From CAYUNT01 sp964446285 (GTDB lineage: Bacteria > Sumerlaeota > Sumerlaeia > SLMS01 > CAYUNT01): DNA of 13,958 nucleotides. Where the stretch lies: contig CAYUNT010000123.1 in the NCBI GenBank assembly GCA_964446285.1, positions 1-13,958 of the forward strand. Direction: 5' to 3'. Positions 1 through 6,814 of this stretch are shown one piece after another. Position 1 is the stretch's first letter, and each line of letters starts with the position of its first letter. A program made the position numbers and the translations under genes. The notes under the pieces were generated by a model, which did not search any database, was not told the DNA's origin, and saw only the letters and a program-made list of their open reading frames with translations.

Positions 1-2
1 CG

Positions 3-842
3 GGGGCGGGCGGGATCGACGCCAAGGATGTGGCAAGCGGCCTTGCGCTCGAACACGGACTCCTTTTCCAGCAACTCGCCTTTATCGCTCCGCTGGCGGT
101 GCATGGCGGAATCGATGTGTTTTCGCGCTGGCTCGACCGCTCGCTCGTTTCGACGCTTTTTTCGCCCGAACAACTCGCCGTCTATACCTACGGCGCGCTT
201 GAGGTTCCTTTTGTCGGGATTCTCATCAGCGCCATCACGCCCGTTCTGCTGCCCGAACTCTCCGCCGCATGGGCCGCAGGCAATCGCGCGCGCATCCTCG
301 ATCTGTGGGGCCGCGCCGCGGTCCGGACCTCGGCGTTTTTGCTCCCGATGATGTTTTTCCTTCTGCCGCTCGCGCGCCCGTTTCTCGATGTGTTTTATGC
401 GAAATACTCCGACAGCACACCGTTTTTCCGCATGTATCTGCTGTTGCTGCCCATCCGCACGATCGCCTTCACGCCGATGCTTTTTGCGCTCGGGCGTTCG
501 GGATGGGTGCTGGCCGGGGCGGTGATCGACCTCACGATGAATCTGGCGATCAGCCTGTGGCTGATTCCGCCGCTCGGGATGCTCGGGCCGGCCACGGGAA
601 CGGTTCTGGCCACATGGATTCAGGCCAGCACGTATTTTGTGGTGATTGGAAATTCGCTTGGCGCGCCCGTGCGGACGCTGCTTCCCTGGAGACGCCTCGC
701 GCGGCTGGCGGTCGAGGTGGCCGCTGTGAGCATTCCGTTGTGGGGACTGGCGTTTCTCAAAGCGCCCTCGTGGGTGATTTTCGGCGCGGGAGGGGCCTAT
801 TGCGCGGCCTGGGCCGCCTTGCGCTTGCGGCGATTGTGGTAG
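3..842 (+). CDS. Polysaccharide (Wzx-type) flippase, C-terminal part, cut by left window edge
   Basis: The reading frame is open to the left edge, so the GTG at 30 is probably not the start and the N-terminal half is missing. The visible 270 or so residues are very hydrophobic, with about six to seven membrane spans. Loop features resemble the MOP/MATE flippase superfamily: an early 'DRSLVS' after an amphipathic stretch, 'ITPVLLPELSAAW' ending a span, and 'IPPLGMLGPATGTVLATW' near the end, which matches the common 'IP..G..GAA..T' signature of Wzx and MurJ relatives. Such proteins move undecaprenyl-linked glycans across the inner membrane. I favour a polysaccharide (O-antigen/exopolysaccharide) flippase over MurJ because the 'GRSGWVLAGAVIDLTMNL' segment looks Wzx-like, but a MurJ homologue is possible. 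It ends with TAG at 840. Confidence 0.75.
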   Translation, partial: GAGGIDAKDVASGLALEHGLLFQQLAFIAPLAVHGGIDVFSRWLDRSLVSTLFSPEQLAVYTYGALEVPFVGILISAITPVLLPELSAAWAAGNRARILDLWGRAAVRTSAFLLPMMFFLLPLARPFLDVFYAKYSDSTPFFRMYLLLLPIRTIAFTPMLFALGRSGWVLAGAVIDLTMNLAISLWLIPPLGMLGPATGTVLATWIQASTYFVVIGNSLGAPVRTLLPWRRLARLAVEVAAVSIPLWGLAFLKAPSWVIFGAGGAYCAAWAALRLRRLW

Positions 843-858
843 GCGCGGTCAAATTAAT

Positions 859-910
859 CTCACAAAGGTACAAAGGCGCAAAATCACGAAAGCACAAAGC
901 CGCAAAGTCA
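859..910. repeat. Degenerate A-rich tandem repeat, single arm
   Basis: The spacer between the flippase and the VTT gene carries a series of CACAAAGG/GCACAAAG-like units of about 8-10 bases: CACAAAGGTA, CAAAGGCG, CACGAAAG, CACAAAGC and CGCAAAGT. It is the same sequence type as the left arm of the palindrome at 11119-11203, but I see no matching right arm here. It is non-coding. No other feature is visible in the 142-base spacer. Confidence 0.6.
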
Positions 911-984
911 GGAAGAATGGAAAAGATCAGGTTCCAACTCCTTTCCTTGCGCGAAGATTTCTGAATCGGCGAACTAATTCCGCC

Positions 985-1836
985 ATGACCAGGAAAACCC
1001 ACAAAAAACATCTTCCCCGGCCGCACGCGGCTCTTGAGAAAGGCCAGGCCGCGTCAGGGAAAGCCGCTTTGGGCAAAGATGGCATCGGCGGCGCAAACGG
1101 CCACGCAGGAGCTGCGCGAAAGGACGCGACGAAGGCCAGCTTCAACCTGGGTGCGGCCATTCGCATTCTGCTGATCGCCGGGTTTATAGTGGTGTCTTTT
1201 TATCTGCTTTGGGCCACGCCATGGGGCCGCGATGTGGCGCACGGGCGCTTCGATGAGATGCGCGCCTGGCTCGACAATTGGGGCGCGGGGACCTGGATTG
1301 TCTTCGTTTTGGCAGGCACCGCGCTCGTGTCGATTGGTTTTCCGCGCATTGCCTTCGCCGCGTTGGGCGGAGCGATGTTCGGGTTCCTTGAGGGCGCCGT
1401 GCTGGCCCAGATCGCCTCGACGCTCTCGATTGCGCCGGGCTATTATTACACACGCTGGCTCGGGCGCGAACTGGTCGAGGTGCGCCTGGGAAGCCGCCTC
1501 CAGCGCCTCGATTTTCTTTTGCGCCAGCACGGTTTTATGGTCACGCTGCTCATCCGCCTCAGCCCCGTCGGCAACGCGTTTCTCACCAACTGCATCGGCG
1601 GCATCACGTCCATATCGTTTCCCGTGTTTCTGGCCGCGTCCTTTCTCGGTTATGTGCCCGAGACGCTCATTTTCGCGCTGATGGGCAGCGGATTGCACGA
1701 TCATTTCCAACTGCGCCTCTGGACGGGCATCATTCTTTTCGCGCTGTTTTCCTTGTATTTTCTATGGTATTTCAACCGCTCGCCGCTGGGCGCGGAGATT
1801 ATGCGGCTGCTGCGAAACACTGAAAAGAAATCCTGA
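985..1836 (+). CDS. TVP38/TMEM64 (VTT/DedA-type) inner-membrane protein
   Basis: This is a 283-residue membrane protein. Residues 1-55 form a Lys/Ala/Gly-rich hydrophilic tail, followed by a first span (about 60-77). The VTT core comes next: 'LVSIGFPRIAFAALGGAMFG' around 114-133, a Gly-rich span, 'YYTRWLGRELVE' at 154-165, and the re-entrant motif 'LLIRLSPVGNAFLTN' at 188-202 followed by 'FLGYVPETLIF' at 220-230. A last span is near 246-262. The family is linked to phospholipid scrambling or flipping and envelope homeostasis in DedA relatives; the substrate cannot be read from sequence. The usual 'P..PF...N' is here 'PVGNAFLTN', a modest variation. The ATG at 985 has only weak ribosome-binding sequence. 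The gene converges on the minus-strand DUF503 gene. Confidence 0.85.
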   Translation: MTRKTHKKHLPRPHAALEKGQAASGKAALGKDGIGGANGHAGAARKDATKASFNLGAAIRILLIAGFIVVSFYLLWATPWGRDVAHGRFDEMRAWLDNWGAGTWIVFVLAGTALVSIGFPRIAFAALGGAMFGFLEGAVLAQIASTLSIAPGYYYTRWLGRELVEVRLGSRLQRLDFLLRQHGFMVTLLIRLSPVGNAFLTNCIGGITSISFPVFLAASFLGYVPETLIFALMGSGLHDHFQLRLWTGIILFALFSLYFLWYFNRSPLGAEIMRLLRNTEKKS

Positions 1837-1850
1837 CCGGACGGAAAAGA

Positions 1851-1941
1851 TTTTAACCGCGAAAAACGCGAAAAGACGCGAAAGAAGAAAAGCAGATTCT
1901 CTTCTTCTTTTTTCGTTTATTTCGCGTTTTTCGCGGTAAAA
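1851..1941. repeat. Long palindromic repeat between convergent genes; possible bidirectional terminator
   Basis: The 18-base sequence ACCGCGAAAAACGCGAAA at 1856-1873 is perfectly complementary to 1920-1937. The 46 bases between continue as a partly paired A/G-rich arm and a C/T-rich arm (…GAAGAAAAG…CTTCTTCTTTT…). The arms are built from ACGCGAAA-like units of about 8-9 bases. The palindrome sits between two converging stop codons (1836 and 1971), so an RNA copy from either strand could fold into a long hairpin. Termination is inferred, not shown. Confidence 0.8.
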
Positions 1942-1970
1942 TACTTCGTATTTCTTAATTCGCGGCGCGA

Positions 1971-2252
1971 TCAGATCATTTCCCGGCGCGAGTCGAGCAC
2001 CTGAAGATCGGCGGCGGTTTCGAGGTCGCGCAGCACCTGGCGGTGGGTTTCCTCGATGCGGTCGCGCAGGGTGCTCACCGTGACGACGGCGATCATAGCG
2101 CGCGCCCATTTGTCCTGATCGCCCGTTTCCGCCACGGCGACGTTGTATTCGCGCCGCAGACGGTGGATGGTTTTTTGCAGGACGCTGCGCTTGTCCTTGA
2201 GCGAATGGCTCTCGGGAATAAAGAGGTCGATTTCGAGAAGTCCGATAATCAT
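1971..2252 (-). CDS. DUF503 (YlxP-like) small protein
   Basis: From the ATG at 2252 this is a 93-residue protein, the usual length of the DUF503 family. It starts 'MIIGLLEIDLFIPESHSLKD' and continues 'KRSVLQKTIHRLRREYNVAVAE', which is the family signature (short beta strand, 'SLK.KR..l..i..r.r..fnvsvaE'). 'QDKWARAMIAVVTVST' follows, matching the 'd.w..a.igva.v' segment. An in-frame TTG at 2300 would add 16 residues outside the family alignment, so 2252 is preferred. No Shine-Dalgarno sequence precedes it; the leader is C/T-rich. Members often sit near rbfA/truB/infB in other bacteria; that context is absent here. The molecular role is not established. It faces the VTT gene tail to tail. Confidence 0.85.
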   Translation of the reverse strand: MIIGLLEIDLFIPESHSLKDKRSVLQKTIHRLRREYNVAVAETGDQDKWARAMIAVVTVSTLRDRIEETHRQVLRDLETAADLQVLDSRREMI

Positions 2253-2343
2253 GGCAAGTGCGGGGAAGGCGGGGAGGAAGTGAATTTGTTGTGAATGCAA
2301 AACGGTTGCGAATTGCCTGAGTGTTGCGAATCAGCGCTTGTCC

Positions 2344-2379
2344 GCGGCCGGCGGCCAAATCAGCTGCCCAGCCGGCCGC
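2344..2379. repeat. 9-bp perfect inverted repeat (GC-rich hairpin)
   Basis: GCGGCCGGC at 2344-2352 is complementary to GCCGGCCGC at 2371-2379, with an 18-base loop. There is no following T-run on the plus strand, so a classic intrinsic terminator is not indicated. It lies about 90 bases upstream of the DUF503 start. The GC-richness of the region makes a chance hairpin possible. Confidence 0.45.
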
Positions 2380-2407
2380 CCAGTGATGCGTTTCTTCTCT
2401 GGCAAAC

Positions 2408-2440
2408 GTCCCATAGGTCTCGAAGGTCCTATAGGTCCCA
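2408..2440. repeat. Short interspersed repeat of ATAGGTCC-type units
   Basis: The stretch is built from the related words CCATAGGTCT, GAAGGTCC and TATAGGTCCC, so the unit AGGTCC/AGGTCT recurs three times at 9-13 base spacing. On the minus strand it reads as GGGACCTATA/GGACCTTCGA/GACCTATG. It has no coding sense. Comparable 'GGGACCTATAGGAC' intergenic tracts are, from memory, frequent in some high-GC environmental bacteria; this was not checked here. Confidence 0.55.
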
Positions 2441-2719
2441 TTCTTCCGCTCTCCGCGGCGCCCGGCCCCCCGAGCCGGTAGAAAACCTCGCGCGAATCCG
2501 GAGGCGCAATCCCTTTTACGCGCGGGAGGATTCACTCACAGGAACGCTTAAAAGTGCAACGCGCTTCCCAGATTGCAGTTTAATCTTTCGATTGCCCGGA
2601 ATCGTTCCTCAACAAATCGCAAAACAGGCCAAAGCCGCCAATCGAGAGAATCCGAATTTGTCTTGGCACGCCTTCGTGAAGGCAATACAAGGACCTTCAG
2701 GCTTTTGGGGTGTGAAATA

Positions 2720-2752
2720 TGCCCGGCAAGGCCGGCAGCGCCCGGACGGGCA
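2720..2752 (+). promoter_or_regulatory. Possible structured leader upstream of the PAD gene
   Basis: TGCCCG at 2720-2725 pairs with CGGGCA at 2747-2752, enclosing the self-complementary GCCGGC (2731-2736). It could fold as a GC-rich hairpin 78 bases before the preferred PAD start. I do not recognise a known riboswitch class. A role in PAD expression is inference from position only. Confidence 0.25.
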
Positions 2753-2829
2753 GCGCACATAGGTTCTGCGCGCGCCATAGACGATGATCCAGTGAGAGAC
2801 ATCCCGTGAGACATCCAAGGCGATATTCC

Positions 2830-4722
2830 ATGCGATCCGTTTTACTTTTTCCCGCTCATTTCCTCCATAGATTTTTCGCAATTCCGCTATTGCCGGCGCT
2901 GCTGGCGCTGCCGTTTGCACTGGCCGGATGCCATCTGTCTTCGTCGCGCTCGTCGGGTCCGCTCGTGGTCGATCTGGCGGCGGACGTGGATCGCAACGGG
3001 GTTGTGGACTTCGAGGCGGATAGCGCGGGCGAGGACCAGTGCACGCTCATGCGCGGGGCGATTTTCCTCTATAACAACGATAGCGATCTCGCCTCGGGCG
3101 CGCCCGATTGCGCCGACGCCGTCGTGAATGGTCCGAATGACCTTAAGGATTTGGCCGTGTTGAAATTGCGCCTGAGCGGAGAAATGCCGCCGGGAAGCCA
3201 TCTGAACCTGGCGGTGGATGCGGCGGCCCGCGATCGCGTGCGGATTTTCATCAAACGTCCCGGCGCCGCGCAAACCGCCGCCGGCGCAAGGAAATCGTCG
3301 CGCGAATCTTCTTCCGGCTCCTCCGGCTCCTCCGCGGCCGCTGATGATCCCGCCGCCTACGCGCCGCTCGATCTGGCGCAGGCGGGCAATCTCGACTCTG
3401 TCCTCAATGCCCTCCCCGCCCTCCTCGCCTCCGCGCCCCGTCCGGCGGAAATCGAAATGCGCATCGAGGCGCTTTCTTACGCCACGCCCGACTGGAACGG
3501 CGAGGCGCTCGTCACTGTCACGCTCGATATGCCAAACCTCCCCGCGCCTATGGGCGATTCAGTCCGCCTGCGTGTGGCGCCGTTCCTGCTGCTCTCGAAC
3601 CTGCAAAAGGGCCGCACGCTTTACGTGCGCGAATACCCAGGCCGCAACGATGTTTTTCTCAGCCAGTTGCGCGAAATCGTTCCCGCCGCCGGCGCGGAAC
3701 TCTATGTCATTCCGGGCGACGCGCCCTATAAACCCAATCACATCTGGCTTCAGGATTGCATGGAGGTTGGCTGGTCGCAAATGCCCGGCGCCCCGGCGGG
3801 GATGAACGTTGTCCTGCCCGCCAATCGCGGCAAAAGCCTCGACGCCTTCCCCAAGGACAAACTCCTTGGTCCAGACTTCGGCTGGTTCACCTGCGGGACG
3901 TTCCGCCCCGAGTATGGCGCGGGCGAAGGCGGCGATTCCTGGCTCGACTGGTTTGGCAACCTCGAAGTAACGCCGCCCATCCCCGGCTATCCGCTCGGGC
4001 GGGTGTATTATGGCAAATCCGGCGCTGCCTCGCTGAATCCAGACGTGGTGGAGATGCTCGACGCGCAGGGCGCCCAGGGTCCGGCCCTCGCCATCGACAC
4101 GGGCTGGCTGCTCATCAAGCATGTGGACGAGGTGTTTTGTTTCGTCCCGAGCGGAAACGCCGAACGCCCCTATAAGGTCTTGATCGTTTCGCCCGGCGAG
4201 ATGATCGCGCTTCTCAACCGCTGGGTTTCCGAAGGCAAGGGCGCGCTGCCGATCCTCTCGCGATACAAGCCAGGGACAACCGTGGGATCGCTCGCGGGCG
4301 ATTTGTCGCTCGTTAATTACAACATGAGCCTTCAGCGAACGCGCATCGAGCCGATCGCCGTGCAGATCAAGCGCGAGTTTGGCCTGGCGGATTCCGACCT
4401 GATCCGCGTCCCGGCCTTTTTCGAGCACGACGGCCGCGCGCTCGTTCCCAACATGGTCAATTCCGCCGTTCTCAACGGCCACTTCCTTGTTGCCGATCCC
4501 AATGGACCCGTGGAAAGTGGAAAGGACTTGTTGCAGGAGGCGTTTCGGACGCTTTCCGCGCAACTGCCTCTCCAGGTGCATTTCCTGGATGACTACCGGT
4601 ATCATACATGGGGCGGGAATGTTCACTGCGCCACGAACGTCCGGCGCGATGGATTCGATCCGGCGTATTGGGTTGCGCAGGCCAGCGTAAAATCCGCGGC
4701 GGCGGCGGCTCTTCCGCGGTGA
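2830..4722 (+). CDS. Protein-arginine deiminase (PAD) family lipoprotein
   Basis: This predicted 630-residue secreted lipoprotein resembles animal peptidylarginine deiminases, which convert protein arginine to citrulline. From ATG 2830, a hydrophobic signal ends in lipobox 'ALAGC' (Cys34). A PAD_M-like domain follows: 'GAIFLYNNDSDLASG…DCAD…NDLKD' (about 76-107) keeps the equivalents of PAD4 Ca3-5 ligands N153, D155, D157, D165, D168, D176 and D179. A Ser/Gly-rich insert lies near 155-175. The PAD_C-like domain has the full active site: D309 in 'WLQDCMEVGW', H431 and D433 in 'HVDEVFCFVP', and nucleophile C600 in 'GGNVHCATNVRR' (PAD4 D350, H471, D473, C645), with similar spacing (122 and 169 against 121 and 174). 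R333 in 'NRG' matches PAD4 R374. A PAD_N domain is absent. GTG 2806 is an in-frame alternative; 2830 is chosen because the signal peptide begins at once and AAGG lies nine bases upstream. Confidence 0.92.
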   Translation: MRSVLLFPAHFLHRFFAIPLLPALLALPFALAGCHLSSSRSSGPLVVDLAADVDRNGVVDFEADSAGEDQCTLMRGAIFLYNNDSDLASGAPDCADAVVNGPNDLKDLAVLKLRLSGEMPPGSHLNLAVDAAARDRVRIFIKRPGAAQTAAGARKSSRESSSGSSGSSAAADDPAAYAPLDLAQAGNLDSVLNALPALLASAPRPAEIEMRIEALSYATPDWNGEALVTVTLDMPNLPAPMGDSVRLRVAPFLLLSNLQKGRTLYVREYPGRNDVFLSQLREIVPAAGAELYVIPGDAPYKPNHIWLQDCMEVGWSQMPGAPAGMNVVLPANRGKSLDAFPKDKLLGPDFGWFTCGTFRPEYGAGEGGDSWLDWFGNLEVTPPIPGYPLGRVYYGKSGAASLNPDVVEMLDAQGAQGPALAIDTGWLLIKHVDEVFCFVPSGNAERPYKVLIVSPGEMIALLNRWVSEGKGALPILSRYKPGTTVGSLAGDLSLVNYNMSLQRTRIEPIAVQIKREFGLADSDLIRVPAFFEHDGRALVPNMVNSAVLNGHFLVADPNGPVESGKDLLQEAFRTLSAQLPLQVHFLDDYRYHTWGGNVHCATNVRRDGFDPAYWVAQASVKSAAAAALPR

Positions 4723-4770
4723 TAGTTTGTGTTCCCTGGCGGGCAGCGCGCGCATTGGCCCGCGATTTCT

Positions 4771-6786
4771 ATGCAGAACATGCAAATCCATCAGTTTCGG
4801 CATTTTCTCTGCCATCTGGCGCGCCGCCAGCCGGGCCTGATGGACTTGCTTGATCCGGAGAACCGGCTTCTGGCGGCCGAGGACCTCGATTCGTGGGCGG
4901 CGAACCTTCCGCGCGCGCGTCTTGTGGAAATCTGCCGCGACTGGATTCAGGAAACTTTGCGTGTGCTTCAGGATAGCGATCCGGAGGCCCATCACCTGTT
5001 TGCCTGTGTGGCGCATCTTCAGGGCGAATGGGACATCGAGGATGCGGCGGCGCTTTCTGCGCACGACGCCACTGCAACGCCCGCCGCGCCGCCGCCGCCA
5101 TTGCTGGCGCTCATTCCGCCCCGCATCGAGACCTTGCGCCGCCTTGGGCTGCTCATCGGCGGGCGCGGGGCGCTGCGGTTTATCGTCCCCTTTCCCGTGG
5201 CGTTTTGCCTGGAGGGAGCGCCGCTTGGCGGGGCGCCGGAGGAACAAGCGCTGCGCCGCCGGGCCATTATGCATTTTTCGAGCCTGCTGGCCCGCCAGCC
5301 CGATGAGGATTTTCCGGCGCGCTATTCCTGGCGGATGACCAACCTTCTTCAGGCATTTGCGTGGTCTGTCGCCCTGCTGGAAGATCAATGCGGCGAGCCG
5401 GTGGAGGAGATACCGCGTTCGGAAATTCCGCCCCCGCCGCCCGAGGAACTTGCGCGGGCGCTGGCGGAATTTGGCGCGGCGCTGGGGCCGGCCGTGGCAA
5501 GGCGGCGCTCGGATCAGTCGTGGCGATTGCTCCTTGGCGCGGCGATTGGGGCGCGCGCCCTTTCGCGACACGACATCGAGGCGGACATGCTCCGCCTGCT
5601 CGGGCATCATTTCCGCCAGATGAACCAGGGCGCGGAGGCGATTGAATATCTGGAGCGCGCGCGGCGCCTGTATCTGCGCGAGCCGAATCCGCGCATGGCC
5701 TGCCTGACCGCTTGCGCGCTGGCGCTGACGTGGCGCGACGCTGACAGTCCGGAAAACGCCCTGCGCGAATTCGAGAATGCCTGGACGCTCGCGTGCGAGC
5801 ACCGTCTCGATGGCGAAAAACTGGCCATCGCCAACTGCGCCGGAGCCATTTGCCTCAAGGAGGAGCAGCCCACCGCGGCCCGCCGCTGGTTCCTGCGCGG
5901 ATGGCACGCCGCCGGAGAAGGCAAATCCACCGAAACCGCCGGCGAATTGGGCGAGGTCGAAACGTCTTTCTTCTCCTCCGCCTCTTCCATTTCCTCCGCC
6001 GCCGCGGAAGCCGCCGCGCCGGGCTTGGGGGACTTGGCGGAACTAGCCAATCACATCGGCATGGCGTTGCGCTCGGAAAACCGCCTTGATGAGGCGCTGC
6101 GCTGGTTTTCCGAGGGGCTGCGCCTGAGCCGGCTCGAACGCAGCCGCATCGCCGAAGCCGCCGCCTGCGCGGAAATCGCCGCCGTCTGGGAAGCGCGCGG
6201 CGATTTTGACGGGGCGATCAATTGGCTCGAAGAGGCCCTGGGCGTGCGGCGCGATCTTTCCGACTGGCCCGGTCAAGCGGCGCTGCTCTGCCGCCTGGCC
6301 CGATGCGCGCGCCTGAGCCGCCGCATGAGCGACGCGCAGCGATACGCCGCCCAAGCCCGCGTTCTCGCCCGCCGCCACGGATTGGCTGCCCTGAGCGGCG
6401 AAGTGCATATCGAGCTGGCCGAACAGGCACTTGACGCCGGCAACGATTCCGCTGCCACACAGGCTTTTCTTGAGGCGCTCGAGCGGCTGCATCCATCGGC
6501 CCCGGCGCACCAACTGGCCACGATCCATCACCGCCTGGCCTTGGTCCTGTATCGCCGCCAGGCGCTTTCCGACGCCGCGTTTCATTTCCTGGCCGCGCAG
6601 GGCCTCGCGCGCCACGCCGGCCTAGCCAGCCTGCTCAAGGAACTCACGCCCTGGCTCGATGCCCTTGCCGTGGAACTTGGGCAGGAGGCGTTCGACCAGC
6701 TCGTCGAGCGTGTTACCGAACTCTGGGAATCGGGCGGCCTGGGCGGACAACCGCGCTCGGCCTTGCGTCCCTTCCCAACGCCCTGA
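4771..6786 (+). CDS. TPR-repeat protein with winged-helix-like N-terminal region
   Basis: This is a 671-residue, Ala/Arg/Leu-rich, soluble helical protein. Residues about 65-180 resemble the winged-helix stretch that follows the NTPase in STAND/AfsR-type regulators: 'DPEAHHLFACVAHL', 'IETLRRLGLLIGGRGALRFI' and 'EEQALRRRAIMHFSSLLAR'. Helix-turn-helix pairs of TPR type follow, for example 'GAEAIEYLERARRLY' (287-301), 'NRLDEALRWFSEGLRL' (437-452), 'GDFDGAINWLEEALGV' (477-492) and 'MSDAQRYAAQARVL' (519-532), running almost to the end. A Ser/Ala-rich low-complexity insert sits near 398-418. There is no P-loop and no signal peptide. The likely role is a scaffold or regulatory protein, partner unknown. 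An in-frame GTG at 4729 (6 bases after the PAD stop) would add 14 residues; neither start has a clear Shine-Dalgarno. It is probably co-transcribed with the PAD gene. Confidence 0.75.
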   Translation: MQNMQIHQFRHFLCHLARRQPGLMDLLDPENRLLAAEDLDSWAANLPRARLVEICRDWIQETLRVLQDSDPEAHHLFACVAHLQGEWDIEDAAALSAHDATATPAAPPPPLLALIPPRIETLRRLGLLIGGRGALRFIVPFPVAFCLEGAPLGGAPEEQALRRRAIMHFSSLLARQPDEDFPARYSWRMTNLLQAFAWSVALLEDQCGEPVEEIPRSEIPPPPPEELARALAEFGAALGPAVARRRSDQSWRLLLGAAIGARALSRHDIEADMLRLLGHHFRQMNQGAEAIEYLERARRLYLREPNPRMACLTACALALTWRDADSPENALREFENAWTLACEHRLDGEKLAIANCAGAICLKEEQPTAARRWFLRGWHAAGEGKSTETAGELGEVETSFFSSASSISSAAAEAAAPGLGDLAELANHIGMALRSENRLDEALRWFSEGLRLSRLERSRIAEAAACAEIAAVWEARGDFDGAINWLEEALGVRRDLSDWPGQAALLCRLARCARLSRRMSDAQRYAAQARVLARRHGLAALSGEVHIELAEQALDAGNDSAATQAFLEALERLHPSAPAHQLATIHHRLALVLYRRQALSDAAFHFLAAQGLARHAGLASLLKELTPWLDALAVELGQEAFDQLVERVTELWESGGLGGQPRSALRPFPTP

Positions 6787-6814
6787 TCCTTCTTTTCGTC
6801 CCGCGCCCTATGCC

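Larger units (their letters stand above)
2253..2829. other. Roughly 580-base region without a convincing gene
   Basis: This lies between the divergent starts of the DUF503 gene and the PAD gene, so it should hold promoters for both. I see short repeats and hairpins (listed separately) and an adjacent near-direct repeat, GTGAGAGACATCC (2793) and GTGAGACATCC (2806), just before the PAD start. Open frames exist on both strands (for example 2295-2762 plus, 2548-2814 minus, 2609-2920 minus), but none shows domain-like sequence, a convincing start or a ribosome-binding site. No tRNA-like cloverleaf was recognised. Confidence 0.6.

Noticed and set aside
1851..1941. CRISPR array
   Set aside because: The repeated words are 8-9 bases and arranged as two opposed arms; there are no 25-40 base direct repeats with unique spacers anywhere in the window.
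2295..2762. 155-codon plus-strand frame in the gene-poor region
   Set aside because: It runs across the repeats and hairpin, has no ribosome-binding site, and its composition does not look like protein.
2609..2920. 103-codon minus-strand frame overlapping the PAD start
   Set aside because: It overlaps the PAD signal peptide antisense and has no domain-like sequence; a decayed gene remains possible but is not supported.
2830..4722. Agmatine deiminase or free-arginine deiminase identity for the PAD gene
   Set aside because: The motifs 'WLQDCMEVGW', 'HVDEVFCF' and 'NVHCATNVRR' and the calcium-ligand segment match protein-arginine deiminases specifically, and the protein is exported.
3559..5907. 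Very long open frame (782 codons) on the minus strand opposite the PAD and TPR genes
   Set aside because: It lies antisense to two well-supported genes, its translation is Arg/Gln/Gly-rich without domain motifs, and such frames are common opposite GC-rich codons.
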